From assembly GCF_012849375.1 (NCBI RefSeq), contig NZ_CP051684.1, forward strand, positions 186,001-250,000: a stretch of DNA of 64,000 nucleotides, written 5' to 3'. Positions 43,819 to 52,463 of this stretch are shown piece after piece (within the stretch, counting starts at the first letter, position 1; each line of letters opens with the position of its first letter). This DNA is from Duganella dendranthematis (lineage in GTDB: Bacteria > Pseudomonadota > Gammaproteobacteria > Burkholderiales > Burkholderiaceae_D). Both the position numbers and the translations under genes were made by a program. The notes beneath the pieces were generated by a model. That model did not search any database. It worked only from the letters and a program-made list of their open reading frames with translations, and was not told where the DNA came from.

Positions 43819-44298
43819 CTAGGCTGCCTGGCGGGCGCCGAACTGCACTTTGCGGATGGACATCAGCTTATCGATGTCCACCACGATCAAACGGCGTCCG
43901 TCCACCTCTCCCAACCCGATCAGATAATCCACCGCCGCCGCGCCGGCAATCGGTTCGATCTGGTCCAGCTTCAGCGCGACGATGTCCGTCACGCCATCCA
44001 CCACCATCCCCATCACGCAGCTGGACAGCTTGAGAATGATCACGTCCGTCAGTGGATCATGCTGCGGCGGGCGCGGACCGAAGGCGATGCGCATATCGAC
44101 GATCGGCATGATCACGCCGCGCGACACCACCACGCCGCTGATAATCTCGCCGTCATCTGACGAGAAGCGTTCCAATGCCTGTAACGGCCGCAGTTCCTGC
44201 ACCTTGCTGAAATCCAGCGCGTAATCGAGTCCGCCGAGCCGGAATACCAGATACTGCTGCGCCTCAGCGGCGCTGGCCTGCGTGGTCGAGGAAGACAT
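43819..44298 (-). CDS. cheW: Chemotaxis coupling protein CheW
   Basis: 159 aa CheW domain: QQYLVFRLGGLDYALDFSKVQELRPL, VSRGVIMPIVDMRIAFG, VIILKLSSCVMGMVVDGVTDIV and LIGLGEVDGRRLIVVDIDKLM, the linear order of the two SH3-like subdomains. SD AAAGGA then ATG. It lies alone, without che genes beside it, so it is a satellite CheW that could couple a receptor to CheA or act in a pilus/Chp-type system. Confidence 0.95.
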   Translation of the reverse strand: MSSSTTQASAAEAQQYLVFRLGGLDYALDFSKVQELRPLQALERFSSDDGEIISGVVVSRGVIMPIVDMRIAFGPRPPQHDPLTDVIILKLSSCVMGMVVDGVTDIVALKLDQIEPIAGAAAVDYLIGLGEVDGRRLIVVDIDKLMSIRKVQFGARQAA

Positions 44299-44400
44299 GT
44301 TGATCCTTTCGTTCGGAGAACAGCAAGTGCCATCCTAACCGCGCACGCCGTTGCTGGCGTTGACAGGCATCAACCTTCCCCGGCGCGTTGGCGTGTTTGC

Positions 44401-44406
44401 TACAAT
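44401..44406 (+). promoter_or_regulatory. Candidate extended -10 of arfB, near-leaderless
   Basis: TGC-TACAAT at 44398-44406, 6 nt before the arfB ATG, with no Shine-Dalgarno. TTGACA occurs at 44360-44365 but is too far upstream to pair with it. Confidence 0.4.
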
Positions 44407-44412
44407 CGCCGC

Positions 44413-44808
44413 ATGAACCAGATTAATCCCGATGAAGTGGAATTCACCGCCATCCGCGCCCAGGGCCCGGGCGGGCAAAATGTGAACAAGGTGTCGAACG
44501 CCGTGCATGTGCGCTTCGACATCGCTGCGTCGTCGCTGCCCGACCATATCAAGCAACGCATGCTGGCCCTGCGCGACAGCCGCCTTACGCGCGAAGGTGT
44601 GGTGGTGATGAAGGCGCAGCAGTCGCGCAGCCTGGGAGCCAACAAGCAGGACGCGTTACGCCGCCTTCAGGAGATGGTCGACAGCGTGGCCGTGCTGCCC
44701 GCAGTGCGCCGCGCCACCAAGCCTACGCTCGGGTCGCAGCGCCGGCGCCTGGAAGGCAAGAGCAAGGACGGCGAGAGAAAACAACTGCGCGGCAAGGTCG
44801 TCCTGTAA
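44413..44808 (+). CDS. arfB: Alternative ribosome-rescue peptidyl-tRNA hydrolase ArfB (YaeJ)
   Basis: 131 aa. Catalytic GGQ at residues 20-22 in RAQGPGGQNVNKVSNAVHVRF, then the basic C-terminal tail (RRRLEGKSKDGERKQLRGKVV) that enters the mRNA channel of stalled ribosomes. Releases peptide from ribosomes stalled on non-stop mRNA. Starts at 44413 by homology over the first residues. No SD. Confidence 0.96.
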   Translation: MNQINPDEVEFTAIRAQGPGGQNVNKVSNAVHVRFDIAASSLPDHIKQRMLALRDSRLTREGVVVMKAQQSRSLGANKQDALRRLQEMVDSVAVLPAVRRATKPTLGSQRRRLEGKSKDGERKQLRGKVVL

Positions 44809-44826
44809 CCACAGGTCGCTTGCCGC

Positions 44827-45183
44827 TCAGGCCTTCTTTTGCAGGAGGTCCGGATTCTGGTGAAGGTAGACATCCGCTGCCGCGCTGCCGGGATTGGCCG
44901 CCAGCGTCCAGTCGCCGCTCTTGATCTCGGCGGGTCGCTCGTCAAGCTGGCTGCCCATATTGACGCCAAAGCTGTAGCGCAGCTCCGGATTGCGCAACGA
45001 AAGCCGCTCCAGCGCTTCAAAGATGATGCGCACGTCAATTTCGTTTGAGCTGTCGGTGAGGCTTCGCTCCAGCCGCCCGACCAATTCGGCATTGACGCTG
45101 CGGCCAGCTTTGCCGGCTTCTGCCTTCAGCTTTTCGAACAGCGTGAAGGGCATACGGAATTGACTGCGGTAGATATTTGACAT
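44827..45183 (-). CDS. Arc-type ribbon-helix-helix DNA-binding protein
   Basis: 118 aa. The N-terminal 45 residues match the Arc/MetJ ribbon-helix-helix: SQFRMPFTLFEKLKAEAGKAGRSVNAELVGRLERSL. The rest, about 70 residues, is not recognised. Such proteins are autorepressors, often antitoxins or phage repressors; no toxin gene is adjacent, so it seems an orphan. The region just upstream holds two abutting copies of a 19-21 bp sequence, a probable operator. Confidence 0.82.
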   Translation of the reverse strand: MSNIYRSQFRMPFTLFEKLKAEAGKAGRSVNAELVGRLERSLTDSSNEIDVRIIFEALERLSLRNPELRYSFGVNMGSQLDERPAEIKSGDWTLAANPGSAAADVYLHQNPDLLQKKA

Positions 45184-45205
45184 GGCGTTATCTTGGCATT
45201 AACCG

Positions 45206-45245
45206 GGAAAACTGGCTAGTGACAGGAAAACTTTAAATAGTGACA
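45206..45245. repeat. Abutting direct repeats upstream of the Arc-type gene, probable operator
   Basis: Two head-to-tail imperfect copies: GGAAAACTGGCTAGTGACA (45206-45224) and GGAAAACTTTAAATAGTGACA (45225-45245). Both start GGAAAACT and end TAGTGACA. They sit 23 bp upstream of the Arc-type start codon. The ends are identical, with the middle differing by 2 bp in length. Confidence 0.6.
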
Positions 45246-45247
45246 CT

Positions 45248-45982
45248 TCATCTAAATTCATACAAAAGCCACGCCGCCAGCTGGTGCGCACCAAGCGCCA
45301 GCAAGGCAATGAAGAAGCAGCGACGGAACACCACTGGCGGCATCCGGCCCCGCAGCCACTGACCCAGTTGCATGCCGGCGAAGGCCGGAACCAGCGCCAG
45401 CAGAGATTGCCCTGCCGCCGTCACATGCCACTCACCGCGCGCGGCCAGCATGGCGGCCAGTGCCAGCGTGGAGACGGTGAAGGCCATGCCCATGGCCTGG
45501 ATCAGATCCTCCTTGTCCAGATTGAGCGCTTGCAGATAAGGGGCCACCGGCATCACGAAAACGCCGGTCACCCCGGCCATGATGCCGGTGGCGGCGCCGG
45601 CCAGCGGCCCGGCCCAGCGTTCGGCGCGCGGCGCCACCCGCATGCGCCAGCCGGTCAGTCCAAGCACGCTGTAGGCCAGCAAGGCCACGCCGAGCACCGC
45701 GCCGCTCCATGCCGCCCCAGCCAGTAGCGGCGCGCAGCCAGTGCCCACACATACCGCCAGCAGCAGCCATCGCAAGCGCCGCCACAGCGGGTACAGCGCA
45801 GTCCCGGCCGCCAGCTGCCATACATTCGTAATCGACGAAGGCACAATCAATAGCGCCGCCGCCTCCAGTGGCGACATGTGCAGGGTCAGCAGTGCCACCG
45901 CGACCGTCGGTAAACCCATGCCGGTCACGCCCTTCACCAGGCCGGCCAGCACGAAGACAAGCGCAATAAATAAAGTATCCAT
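45248..45982 (-). CDS. TauE/SafE-family sulfite/organosulfur exporter-like permease
   Basis: 244 aa with seven to eight membrane helices in two repeated halves; LAGLVKGVTGMGLPTVAVALLTL and GPLAGAATGIMAGVTGVFVMPVAPYLQAL are the repeated TauE/SafE motifs. Members export or take up sulfite, sulfoacetate or other anions. Divergent from a LysR gene, 77 bp apart, so probably its target. Confidence 0.9.
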   Translation of the reverse strand: MDTLFIALVFVLAGLVKGVTGMGLPTVAVALLTLHMSPLEAAALLIVPSSITNVWQLAAGTALYPLWRRLRWLLLAVCVGTGCAPLLAGAAWSGAVLGVALLAYSVLGLTGWRMRVAPRAERWAGPLAGAATGIMAGVTGVFVMPVAPYLQALNLDKEDLIQAMGMAFTVSTLALAAMLAARGEWHVTAAGQSLLALVPAFAGMQLGQWLRGRMPPVVFRRCFFIALLALGAHQLAAWLLYEFR

Positions 45983-46025
45983 GCCCGCTATTCTGCGCCG
46001 CCGGCACGCGCTTGAAAATCTGGCT

Positions 46026-46031
46026 TATACT
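46026..46031 (+). promoter_or_regulatory. Possible -10 of the LysR gene
   Basis: TATACT 28 nt before the LysR ATG, in the divergent gap with the TauE/SafE gene. No paired -35 hexamer is clear. Confidence 0.25.
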
Positions 46032-46059
46032 GAGGCAGACTTCGGATTATCCATAGGCT

Positions 46060-46950
46060 ATGCGCTTCGACCTGACCGATCTTAAGCTGTTCATCCATAT
46101 CGCCGACAGCGGCAGCATTACGGCTGGCGCGCAGTTGGCGCATCTGGCGCTGCCCTCGGCCAGCGCCCGCGTGCGCGGCATGGAGGAAGCGCTGGACGTG
46201 CCGCTGCTGCAACGCGGCCGGCGCGGCGCCGAGCCCACCGAGGCCGGCCGCACGCTGCTACAGCATGCGCGCGCCATTACCCGCCAGGTGGAGGACATGC
46301 ACGCCGATCTGGCGCAATTCGCTACCGGCTTGAAAGGCCAGGTGCGGCTGCTGTGCAATACCTCCGCCATGACCGAGTTCCTGCCGGACGCGCTGGCTGC
46401 GTTCCTGAAAACCCATCCGCAACTGAGCATCAACCTGGAAGAGCGCCTGAGCCGCGACATCGTGCAAGCGCTGGCCGACGGCGTGGCGGACATCGGCATC
46501 ATCTCGGACGCGGTGGACCACGCCGCACTGCAAACCTTCCCCTTCCGCGACGACCCGCTAGTGCTGGCAATGGCGCGCAGCCATCCGCTGGCACACACGC
46601 TGGGACACAAGCGCCACATGGGGTTTGCCGATGCGCTGGACCACGACTTTATCGGCCTGGCCGGCGACAGCGCTTTTCAGCAGCAAGCTGTCGAACAAGC
46701 GGCCCGGCTGGGCCGCCGACTGCACTGCAAGATCCGCCTGCGCAGTTTTGAAGCGATGGCCCGCATGGCCGCCAGCGGCGCCGGCCTGGCGCTGCTGCCG
46801 GAAAGCGCCGCTCACCGCAGTCCGGACGAACTGCGCATCGTCAAGCTAAGCGACGCCTGGGCCGACCGCAAACTGCTGGTCTGCGTGCGCGACGAAGCCG
46901 CACTGCCCGGCTACGCGCGCGAGCTGCTAGCAGTTCTGCGGGCGGATTAG
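46060..46950 (+). CDS. LysR-family transcriptional regulator
   Basis: 296 aa. N-terminal HTH: DLKLFIHIADSGSITAGAQLAHLALPSASARVRGMEEALDVPLLQRGRRG, then a ligand-binding domain with LKGQVRLLCNTSAMTEFLPDAL. Divergent from the TauE/SafE permease, the usual layout for a LysR protein and its target. The stop codon lies inside the first copy of a 20-bp tandem repeat. Confidence 0.93.
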   Translation: MRFDLTDLKLFIHIADSGSITAGAQLAHLALPSASARVRGMEEALDVPLLQRGRRGAEPTEAGRTLLQHARAITRQVEDMHADLAQFATGLKGQVRLLCNTSAMTEFLPDALAAFLKTHPQLSINLEERLSRDIVQALADGVADIGIISDAVDHAALQTFPFRDDPLVLAMARSHPLAHTLGHKRHMGFADALDHDFIGLAGDSAFQQQAVEQAARLGRRLHCKIRLRSFEAMARMAASGAGLALLPESAAHRSPDELRIVKLSDAWADRKLLVCVRDEAALPGYARELLAVLRAD

Positions 46951-46983
46951 TGCCGTGTAGTGTGGATTAGTGCCGCTTAGTGC
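46944..46983. repeat. 20-bp tandem repeat at the LysR 3' end
   Basis: Two adjoining 20-bp units, GGATTAGTGCCGTGTAGTGT (46944-46963) and GGATTAGTGCCGCTTAGTGC (46964-46983), 17 of 20 bases identical, then a decayed third piece (AGTCTAGCGCGAATTAGTA). The first unit supplies the LysR TAG. TAG occurs repeatedly in this stretch. Confidence 0.7.
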
Positions 46984-47018
46984 AGTCTAGCGCGAATTAG
47001 TATGGCGCGGCCGGCGCA

Positions 47019-48887
47019 CTAGTTTTCAGCATACGGCGCCCAGTTGATCGGCCCCACCGGGCCTGAGTGCAGCACGGTCATGCCCGGCGTGGCGGTGCGC
47101 ACCTTGGCTTTCAATTCCTTGGCCGGACGATCGTAGGGCGGCGGTTCGCCGGGCACAAAGCTCATGGTCCGCAGCAGCACGTCGCCGGTGATCAGCTCCA
47201 CCGTGCAGCGCGAGCCGCGTATCAGCGCGGACTTCTGCCGCTGTACCTGATCGACCTCGCCCTGCGCCTGTTCCTGCTGCACCTGCGCCGCCTTGATCGC
47301 CAGCGAAATCTTCGCCACCTGGCGCAGCGACGGGCCGACCGCTTCCGCCATCTTCTGGAACAGCGGCAGCTGCTCCGGCGTCAGCACCACCTCGCGCTTG
47401 CGCACGCGCGTGGCCAGCGTCAGGTAGTTGCGCACTTCGGTCTGGCCGGTGATGGCGTCCATCTCGGCCTTGCGCGCATCCGCCTCGCGCGCCGCGTGCT
47501 GCACCTTGGGCTGCAACTCGGCGATCTTCTTGTCGAACTTTGTGGTATCCGGCACCAGCGCGTACAACAGCATCTCGTTCTGCTTGCGCGGACCGGCGTG
47601 CACAATCTCGATCTTGCGGGCGGCGATGGCGCAGCCTTCGGCCACCTTGATGACCACTTCATCGGCCATGATCTCGCAGTTACTGGCCTCGCCGATCACC
47701 ACCCGGCTGCCGGAGATGATGCAGCTCTCGGCACGCGTCAGGGCCACCTCACCGCGCTTGGTTTGCAGCACCGCGCCGGATGCCACGCCACGCACGCGGA
47801 TCGCGCCGTCGGCGTTGGTGACGGTGCCGCCCATCAGGTTTTTACTCAGCAGCACATCGCCACCGCGCGAGACGATATTCCCGAACACGTCGCCGTGGAT
47901 GGTGATGTTGCCGCCTTCGACCATGCGCTGCTCCTGCACGTCGCCGAATTCCTCGTACTCGCCGGTCAGCTGCAAATTGCCGGTGGTGCGCGCGCTAACG
48001 CCTTCGCGGCTGATGATCTTGGGACCGATCGACAGGCGCTTGGTGGCCGGGTCCACACTCAGAAAACCTTCGACCGCCGACACCAAAAATTCACCGCCGC
48101 GCAGGTTCTCGATCACCGTACCATCGCCGGCCACGCTGGCCAGTTCGATATCCTTGGGCAGCGGCGGCTCCAGCACCAGTCCTGACAACTCATACCCGCG
48201 CACGCCCGCCGCGCGCGGCATCTTGCGCAGCAGCTTGACGTTCGGCTTCACCTGCGGGAAGCGGTTCTGGAACGATTGCAGATCCAGCCGGCCGTCGCCC
48301 ATGTCCTTGGGCGCATTGCTGCGATGGATATCCTGCGACACTTCGACAATGGCGGCGTCCTTGCCCGGCACCGCGTTCAGGCGCCGCGCGACGATGATGC
48401 GCGCCAGCCGCCCGGTGGCAATGACGTCGCGCACCGCCGGCGCATCGATGCCGAAGCGGATGCCCTTGACCCACATATCAGCGACGAATTCGTCGAAGTT
48501 CAGGCGCGCCGGTTGCGGTGGCATGTCAGGGACGTCGAAGAACACCGGCTCGAAATAGTATTCCGCCTCGCCGTTGATGACCTTGACCGTCTTGTACAAG
48601 GCGCGGCGCGGCGCGTGGAATGGTTCGATGGAATCGGCGAAACGCAGCAGCGGCTGGTCGCGCAGGTTTTCCGGCAGATCCGGGCCAACGTTGTACAGCA
48701 TCTTGCTGAACACCGCGTAATCCAGCCCGGCGAAATAGGCGCTGCCGAGGAACACCTGGCTGGCCGCCAAAGCGCAAGCCACCGCCGATGCATCGCCCTT
48801 GAAGAAGATGCCGTCGGCGCGCTTGACGATCGCTGTCGGGAGATCGCCTTCCGCAGTTGGTTCCAGCGCCGTCGCGTCGTCTGACAC
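47019..48887 (-). CDS. FapA-family (DUF342) protein, copy 1
   Basis: 622 aa, GTG start at 48887. Layout of FapA: an N-terminal region of about 250 residues, then a right-handed beta-helix (GGNITIHGDVFGNIVSRGGD, KNLMGGTVTNADGAIRVRGV, RAESCIISGSRVVIGEASNCEI) with short repeating turns, and a C-terminal coiled-coil plus small beta domain. FapA proteins are cytosolic and linked to flagellar assembly or polar polymer scaffolds; role not settled. Lies 111 bp downstream of copy 2. No flagellar genes nearby. Confidence 0.9.
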   Translation of the reverse strand: MSDDATALEPTAEGDLPTAIVKRADGIFFKGDASAVACALAASQVFLGSAYFAGLDYAVFSKMLYNVGPDLPENLRDQPLLRFADSIEPFHAPRRALYKTVKVINGEAEYYFEPVFFDVPDMPPQPARLNFDEFVADMWVKGIRFGIDAPAVRDVIATGRLARIIVARRLNAVPGKDAAIVEVSQDIHRSNAPKDMGDGRLDLQSFQNRFPQVKPNVKLLRKMPRAAGVRGYELSGLVLEPPLPKDIELASVAGDGTVIENLRGGEFLVSAVEGFLSVDPATKRLSIGPKIISREGVSARTTGNLQLTGEYEEFGDVQEQRMVEGGNITIHGDVFGNIVSRGGDVLLSKNLMGGTVTNADGAIRVRGVASGAVLQTKRGEVALTRAESCIISGSRVVIGEASNCEIMADEVVIKVAEGCAIAARKIEIVHAGPRKQNEMLLYALVPDTTKFDKKIAELQPKVQHAAREADARKAEMDAITGQTEVRNYLTLATRVRKREVVLTPEQLPLFQKMAEAVGPSLRQVAKISLAIKAAQVQQEQAQGEVDQVQRQKSALIRGSRCTVELITGDVLLRTMSFVPGEPPPYDRPAKELKAKVRTATPGMTVLHSGPVGPINWAPYAEN

Positions 48888-48998
48888 AGTCTAATCCCCA
48901 GGAAAATGTACGTCGGGCCAGCGCGCCATGGCGCGTCCCCTTCACTTTTTGATATTAGCCCAAGATTAGCATGTTACGCCGGGCTTGCGCCAGCCGCT

Positions 48999-50909
48999 TC
49001 AAGGCGATGCCGGCCGCAGGCGCGGATCCAGGTGCCAGTCCAGCGCGCCGGCACTGTCGGCAAACAGCAACTGGCCGCCGCTGGGCGTGCCGCGCAGGCG
49101 CTGCTTCAGATCCTTGGGCGGCAGCTGCCGCAGCGCCGCCGTGTCGGCGACAAACGGCATGGTGCGCACCAGCGTCTCGCCGCTGGCCATGTGCAGCCCG
49201 CAGCGCGCAATACCGGCTGCCTCCACCTTCTGCTCGATCACCCGCGCCAGCCGCTCGCTCAGCAGCGTATGCTGGGTCTGACCGACTTGCAAGTCCAGCT
49301 TGTGCTTCTGTATGGCTTTGATCTCTTCCGCCACCGCCGTGGCGATCTTGCGCAGGAACTGGCCCTGCTCCGGCGTCAGCACCAGCTCCTGCGTGCGCAG
49401 CTTGGCCGCCAGCGCCAGATAGCGGCGCACGTCCGGCAGCGCCGAGATGCGATCGATCTCCTGCTGGCTGTCGGCATTGGCCTGGGCGAAAGCGGCCACG
49501 CGCGCTTCCAGTTCGGCGATCTCCTGGTCGAACTGCGTCACGTCCTTCACCAGTACATAGATGATCATCTCCGTGCGGCGACGCGGACCGGCGCTTTCCA
49601 CCTCGACGTTGCGGCCGGCGATGGCGCAGCCTTCGGCCACCGAAATCAGCACGCCGTCGCCGATGATTTCGCAGTTGGAGGCTTCCTCAATCTTGACGTT
49701 GACACCCGAGATCACGCAGTTCTCGGCACGCTGGATGGTGACCGCGCCATTCACCGCATGGATCACCGAGTTGGACGCGACGCCGGCGATATTGATATTG
49801 CCGGCCACGTTATGCACGCTGCCGCTGACCAGATTCTTGTCCAGCACCACCGTGCCGCCGCGCGAATGGATGTTCCCATAGACGTTGCCGTGCACGGTGA
49901 TATCGGAGCCGGTGACATCCCGCTGCTCCTGCACGTCGCCGTATTCCTCATAAGCGCCGGCCAGTTGCAAGTTGCCGGTGGTACGGCCGCTGACGCCTTC
50001 CAGGCTGATGATTTTATCGGTGATCGAAATGCGGCTGGACTTGGCGTCCACGCTCAAAAAGCCCTCGCGTGTGGAGACCAGGTATTCGCCGTCCTCGAAG
50101 GTTTTGGCCTCTGTGCCCTCGCCGGCCAGGAAGCGCAGCGTCAAGTCCTTGGGCGGCGCCGGCTCGGTCCTGCGGCCGGCCAGGTCGAAGCCCGGCAAGC
50201 CAGGCACCGACGGCTCCTTCTTCAGCAGCCGGACGTCAGCCTTAATCTGCGGGAAGCGGTTCTGGAAGCTTTGCAGGTCGATGCGGCCGTCGGCGCGCGC
50301 TTTGGGCGCATCGCTGCGGTGCAGGTCGGACGAGACTTCCACCACAAAGGCGTCCTTGCCGTTTTCCGGCTCCAGGTCGGTGGCGAAGGTGATGCGGTCG
50401 GCCTTGGGCGACAGCATGGCCGCCTTCACCGCCGCCACGTCGATGCCGAAGCAGATACCTTTGTTCCACATATCAGCGATGAATTCGTCGATATCTAGGT
50501 GCGCCGGACGCTCGGGAATCACGGTGCCGTCGGGCAGCGTGATCTCGTCCAGGAACAGCGGCTGGAAGGTGTACTCGGCATAGGACAGGCTGATTTTGGG
50601 ATTCTTGTACAGCGCCAGGCGGGCGCCGTCGAACATGCGCACGGCGTCGGCCAGGCGCAGCGCCTGCACCTCGCCGAGATCGGGCCCGACGCCATACAGC
50701 GCCTGCATCAGCGCGGCGTAATCGAGACCGGCGAAGTAGCCGCCGGACTGGAACACGTGCGTCACCGCCGCCGTCAGCGCCGGCTTGCTCATGCCCACAT
50801 CGATATAAATTCCGTCCGCACGCTTCACTAAACCAATAGGCAAGCCGGGACCGGGAGCTTCTGGCTCCGAGCCGACGGCTAGCGCTGCGGATGCAACGTC
50901 TTGAACCAC
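48999..50909 (-). CDS. FapA-family (DUF342) protein, copy 2
   Basis: 636 aa, GTG start at 50909 after a strong SD GGAGGAAG. The same layout as copy 1: N-terminal region with YFAGLDYAALMQALYGVGPDL (copy 1 has YFAGLDYAVFSKMLYNVGPDL), beta-helix (DVTGSDITVHGNVYGNIHSRGG, NLVSGSVHNVAGNINIAGVAS, AENCVISGVNVKIEEASNCEI), coiled coil. The two are clearly duplicates that diverged. Probably the first of a two-gene transcript. Confidence 0.9.
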   Translation of the reverse strand: MVQDVASAALAVGSEPEAPGPGLPIGLVKRADGIYIDVGMSKPALTAAVTHVFQSGGYFAGLDYAALMQALYGVGPDLGEVQALRLADAVRMFDGARLALYKNPKISLSYAEYTFQPLFLDEITLPDGTVIPERPAHLDIDEFIADMWNKGICFGIDVAAVKAAMLSPKADRITFATDLEPENGKDAFVVEVSSDLHRSDAPKARADGRIDLQSFQNRFPQIKADVRLLKKEPSVPGLPGFDLAGRRTEPAPPKDLTLRFLAGEGTEAKTFEDGEYLVSTREGFLSVDAKSSRISITDKIISLEGVSGRTTGNLQLAGAYEEYGDVQEQRDVTGSDITVHGNVYGNIHSRGGTVVLDKNLVSGSVHNVAGNINIAGVASNSVIHAVNGAVTIQRAENCVISGVNVKIEEASNCEIIGDGVLISVAEGCAIAGRNVEVESAGPRRRTEMIIYVLVKDVTQFDQEIAELEARVAAFAQANADSQQEIDRISALPDVRRYLALAAKLRTQELVLTPEQGQFLRKIATAVAEEIKAIQKHKLDLQVGQTQHTLLSERLARVIEQKVEAAGIARCGLHMASGETLVRTMPFVADTAALRQLPPKDLKQRLRGTPSGGQLLFADSAGALDWHLDPRLRPASP

Positions 50910-51107
50910 GGTCTTCCTCCAAACGGCACGCAGGCTGCCGGAAGGCGTTGCGTGTGATTAATTGATCTTACACGCAGACCATGCAAAAGATAGGAGAAAG
51001 GCGGCGCCAAGCGCCACAAGTGTGAGGATATTGATACAAAACAATAATACGCAAATAATAAATTTAGCGTTTTATTACTCTTGAGTATCAGATAATCAAC
51101 AAAGCAA
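50910..51107. other. AT-rich intergenic region
   Basis: The 198 bp between copy 2 of FapA and the secreted-protein gene is AT-rich compared with the surroundings. It contains a weak hairpin-like pairing AATAATAAA / TTTTATTA with a 7-nt loop around 51052-51077, followed by a T-poor stretch. No gene is visible; it probably holds the FapA promoter and a terminator for the secreted-protein gene. Confidence 0.4.
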
Positions 51108-51512
51108 TCAACGACGCGGCGGCACCGCGTACAAATCCTGACTGACCTCGTTGATCTGGCGACGCAGGTCGCGGCGCTCGTCCGGCGTCATGCGGCCGAC
51201 ACGGCGGCTCATCTCGGCGTTGCGGCTGGCGTCCTGCATGGCGCGGCGCTGTTCTTCGGCGCGCGCTTCGTAGCTGCGTGGATCGAGTTGGCGCACGTCG
51301 CCGGAACGCGGCTGATCGCCGCGTGGCGCGTTCTGTTGATGCTGCTGCGATTGCGGCGGCTGGTCGCGGCGTTGCTGGCCATTGGGTCCATCGCCGTCGG
51401 CATGCGCCAGGCTGGCGCCCAGCAAACCGCACACCAATGCGGAAGCCATAGTGAATCGAACGCAAAAAGATGCGCTAGCTGCCGCGAATTTTCTTTTGTG
51501 ATCGATGAACAT
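51108..51512 (-). CDS. Secreted Gln/Arg/Asp-rich protein of unknown function
   Basis: 134 aa from ATG 51512 with GGGGA upstream. Signal peptide (FTMASALVCGLLGASLAHA, cleavage after AHA). The mature protein is low-complexity: Q, R, D and P are abundant (NGQQRRDQPPQSQQHQQNAPRGDQ), then a helical RMTPDERRDLRRQINEVSQDLYA that resembles the C-terminal motif of small periplasmic chaperone-like proteins of the Spy/CpxP type without their LTxxQ motif. It is divergent from the OmpR-type regulator and may be one of its targets. Confidence 0.75.
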   Translation of the reverse strand: MFIDHKRKFAAASASFCVRFTMASALVCGLLGASLAHADGDGPNGQQRRDQPPQSQQHQQNAPRGDQPRSGDVRQLDPRSYEARAEEQRRAMQDASRNAEMSRRVGRMTPDERRDLRRQINEVSQDLYAVPPRR

Positions 51513-51588
51513 GACGTCCCCTGGAAAGCTGAATCTATGCCCGCAGTGTATGATGCTTTGCCTGAGGGGTAAGGCGAATTGGGTAAAG

Positions 51589-51608
51589 TTTGTAACACTT
51601 TGTAATGG
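51589..51608. promoter_or_regulatory. OmpR-type direct repeats between the secreted-protein and ompR genes
   Basis: TTTGTAACAC (51589-51598) and TTTGTAATGG (51599-51608) lie head to tail in a 10-bp register, the spacing of OmpR-family half-sites; GGGTAAAG is 6 bp upstream and may be a further half-site. Probable regulation of one or both flanking genes. Confidence 0.45.
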
Positions 51609-51682
51609 GTTGTCGTGCGTGTTTTCGCAGGACGAATATGACGTTACCATAGCAACATGAATAAGACAAATCTGACAGCCAA

Positions 51683-52450
51683 ATGACTACAACAACGACT
51701 GATTCCGGCAACAACGCGACCCATGGCCAGGGCCATGCCGCCAAAATCATGGTGGTCGACGACGACGTCCGACTGCGTGATCTGCTGCGCCGCTACCTGA
51801 CCGAGCAAGGCTTCAATGTCTTCACCGCGGAAAGCGCCACCGCCATGAACAAACTGTGGCTGCGCGAGCGCTACGACCTGCTGGTGCTGGACCTGATGCT
51901 GCCGGGCGAAGACGGCCTGTCGATCTGCCGCCGCCTGCGCGGCGCCGGCGACCAGACGCCGATCATCATGCTGACCGCCAAAGGCGAAGACGTCGACCGC
52001 ATCGTCGGCCTGGAAATGGGCGCAGACGACTATCTGCCCAAGCCTTTCAATCCGCGCGAACTGGTGGCCCGCATCGGCGCCGTGCTGCGCCGCCGCGGCC
52101 CGGACGAAATCCCCGGCGCGCCGTCGGAAACCCCGCAAACCTTCGAGTTCGGCCAGTTCGTGCTGGACCTGGGCACCCGCACGCTGAAGAAAAACGGCGA
52201 GACGGTGCCGCTGACCACCGGCGAGTTTTCGGTACTAAAAGTATTTGCCCGCCATGCGCGCCAGCCGCTGTCGCGCGAAAAACTGATGGAACTGGCGCGC
52301 GGCCGCGAATACGAAGTGTTCGACCGCAGCCTGGACGTGCAGATCTCGCGCCTGCGCAAGCTGATCGAGCCGGACCCTTCCAGCCCGCTGTACATCCAGA
52401 CCGTGTGGGGCCTGGGCTATGTATTCATCCCGGAGGGACAGCCGCGCTAA
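51683..52450 (+). CDS. ompR: OmpR-family response regulator
   Basis: 255 aa. Receiver domain with phosphoacceptor Asp70 (DLLVLDLMLPGEDGLSI), the acidic pocket Asp26-28 and Lys in GADDYLPKPFNPREL, then a winged-helix OmpR/PhoB effector domain (LTTGEFSVLKVFARHARQPLSREKL, DVQISRLRKLIEPDP, YIQTVWGLGYVFIP). The next gene is its sensor kinase 13 bp away. Regulates porins or envelope stress genes in relatives. Confidence 0.95.
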   Translation: MTTTTTDSGNNATHGQGHAAKIMVVDDDVRLRDLLRRYLTEQGFNVFTAESATAMNKLWLRERYDLLVLDLMLPGEDGLSICRRLRGAGDQTPIIMLTAKGEDVDRIVGLEMGADDYLPKPFNPRELVARIGAVLRRRGPDEIPGAPSETPQTFEFGQFVLDLGTRTLKKNGETVPLTTGEFSVLKVFARHARQPLSREKLMELARGREYEVFDRSLDVQISRLRKLIEPDPSSPLYIQTVWGLGYVFIPEGQPR

Positions 52451-52463
52451 TCTGCGGACGCCT

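Noticed and set aside
44360..44406. TTGACA at 44360 and TACAAT at 44401 as a promoter pair for arfB
   Set aside because: They are 35 bp apart, too far for a sigma-70 promoter.
48906..50498. 530-codon plus-strand open frame opposite FapA copy 2
   Set aside because: Antisense to a gene with paralogue support; no domains.
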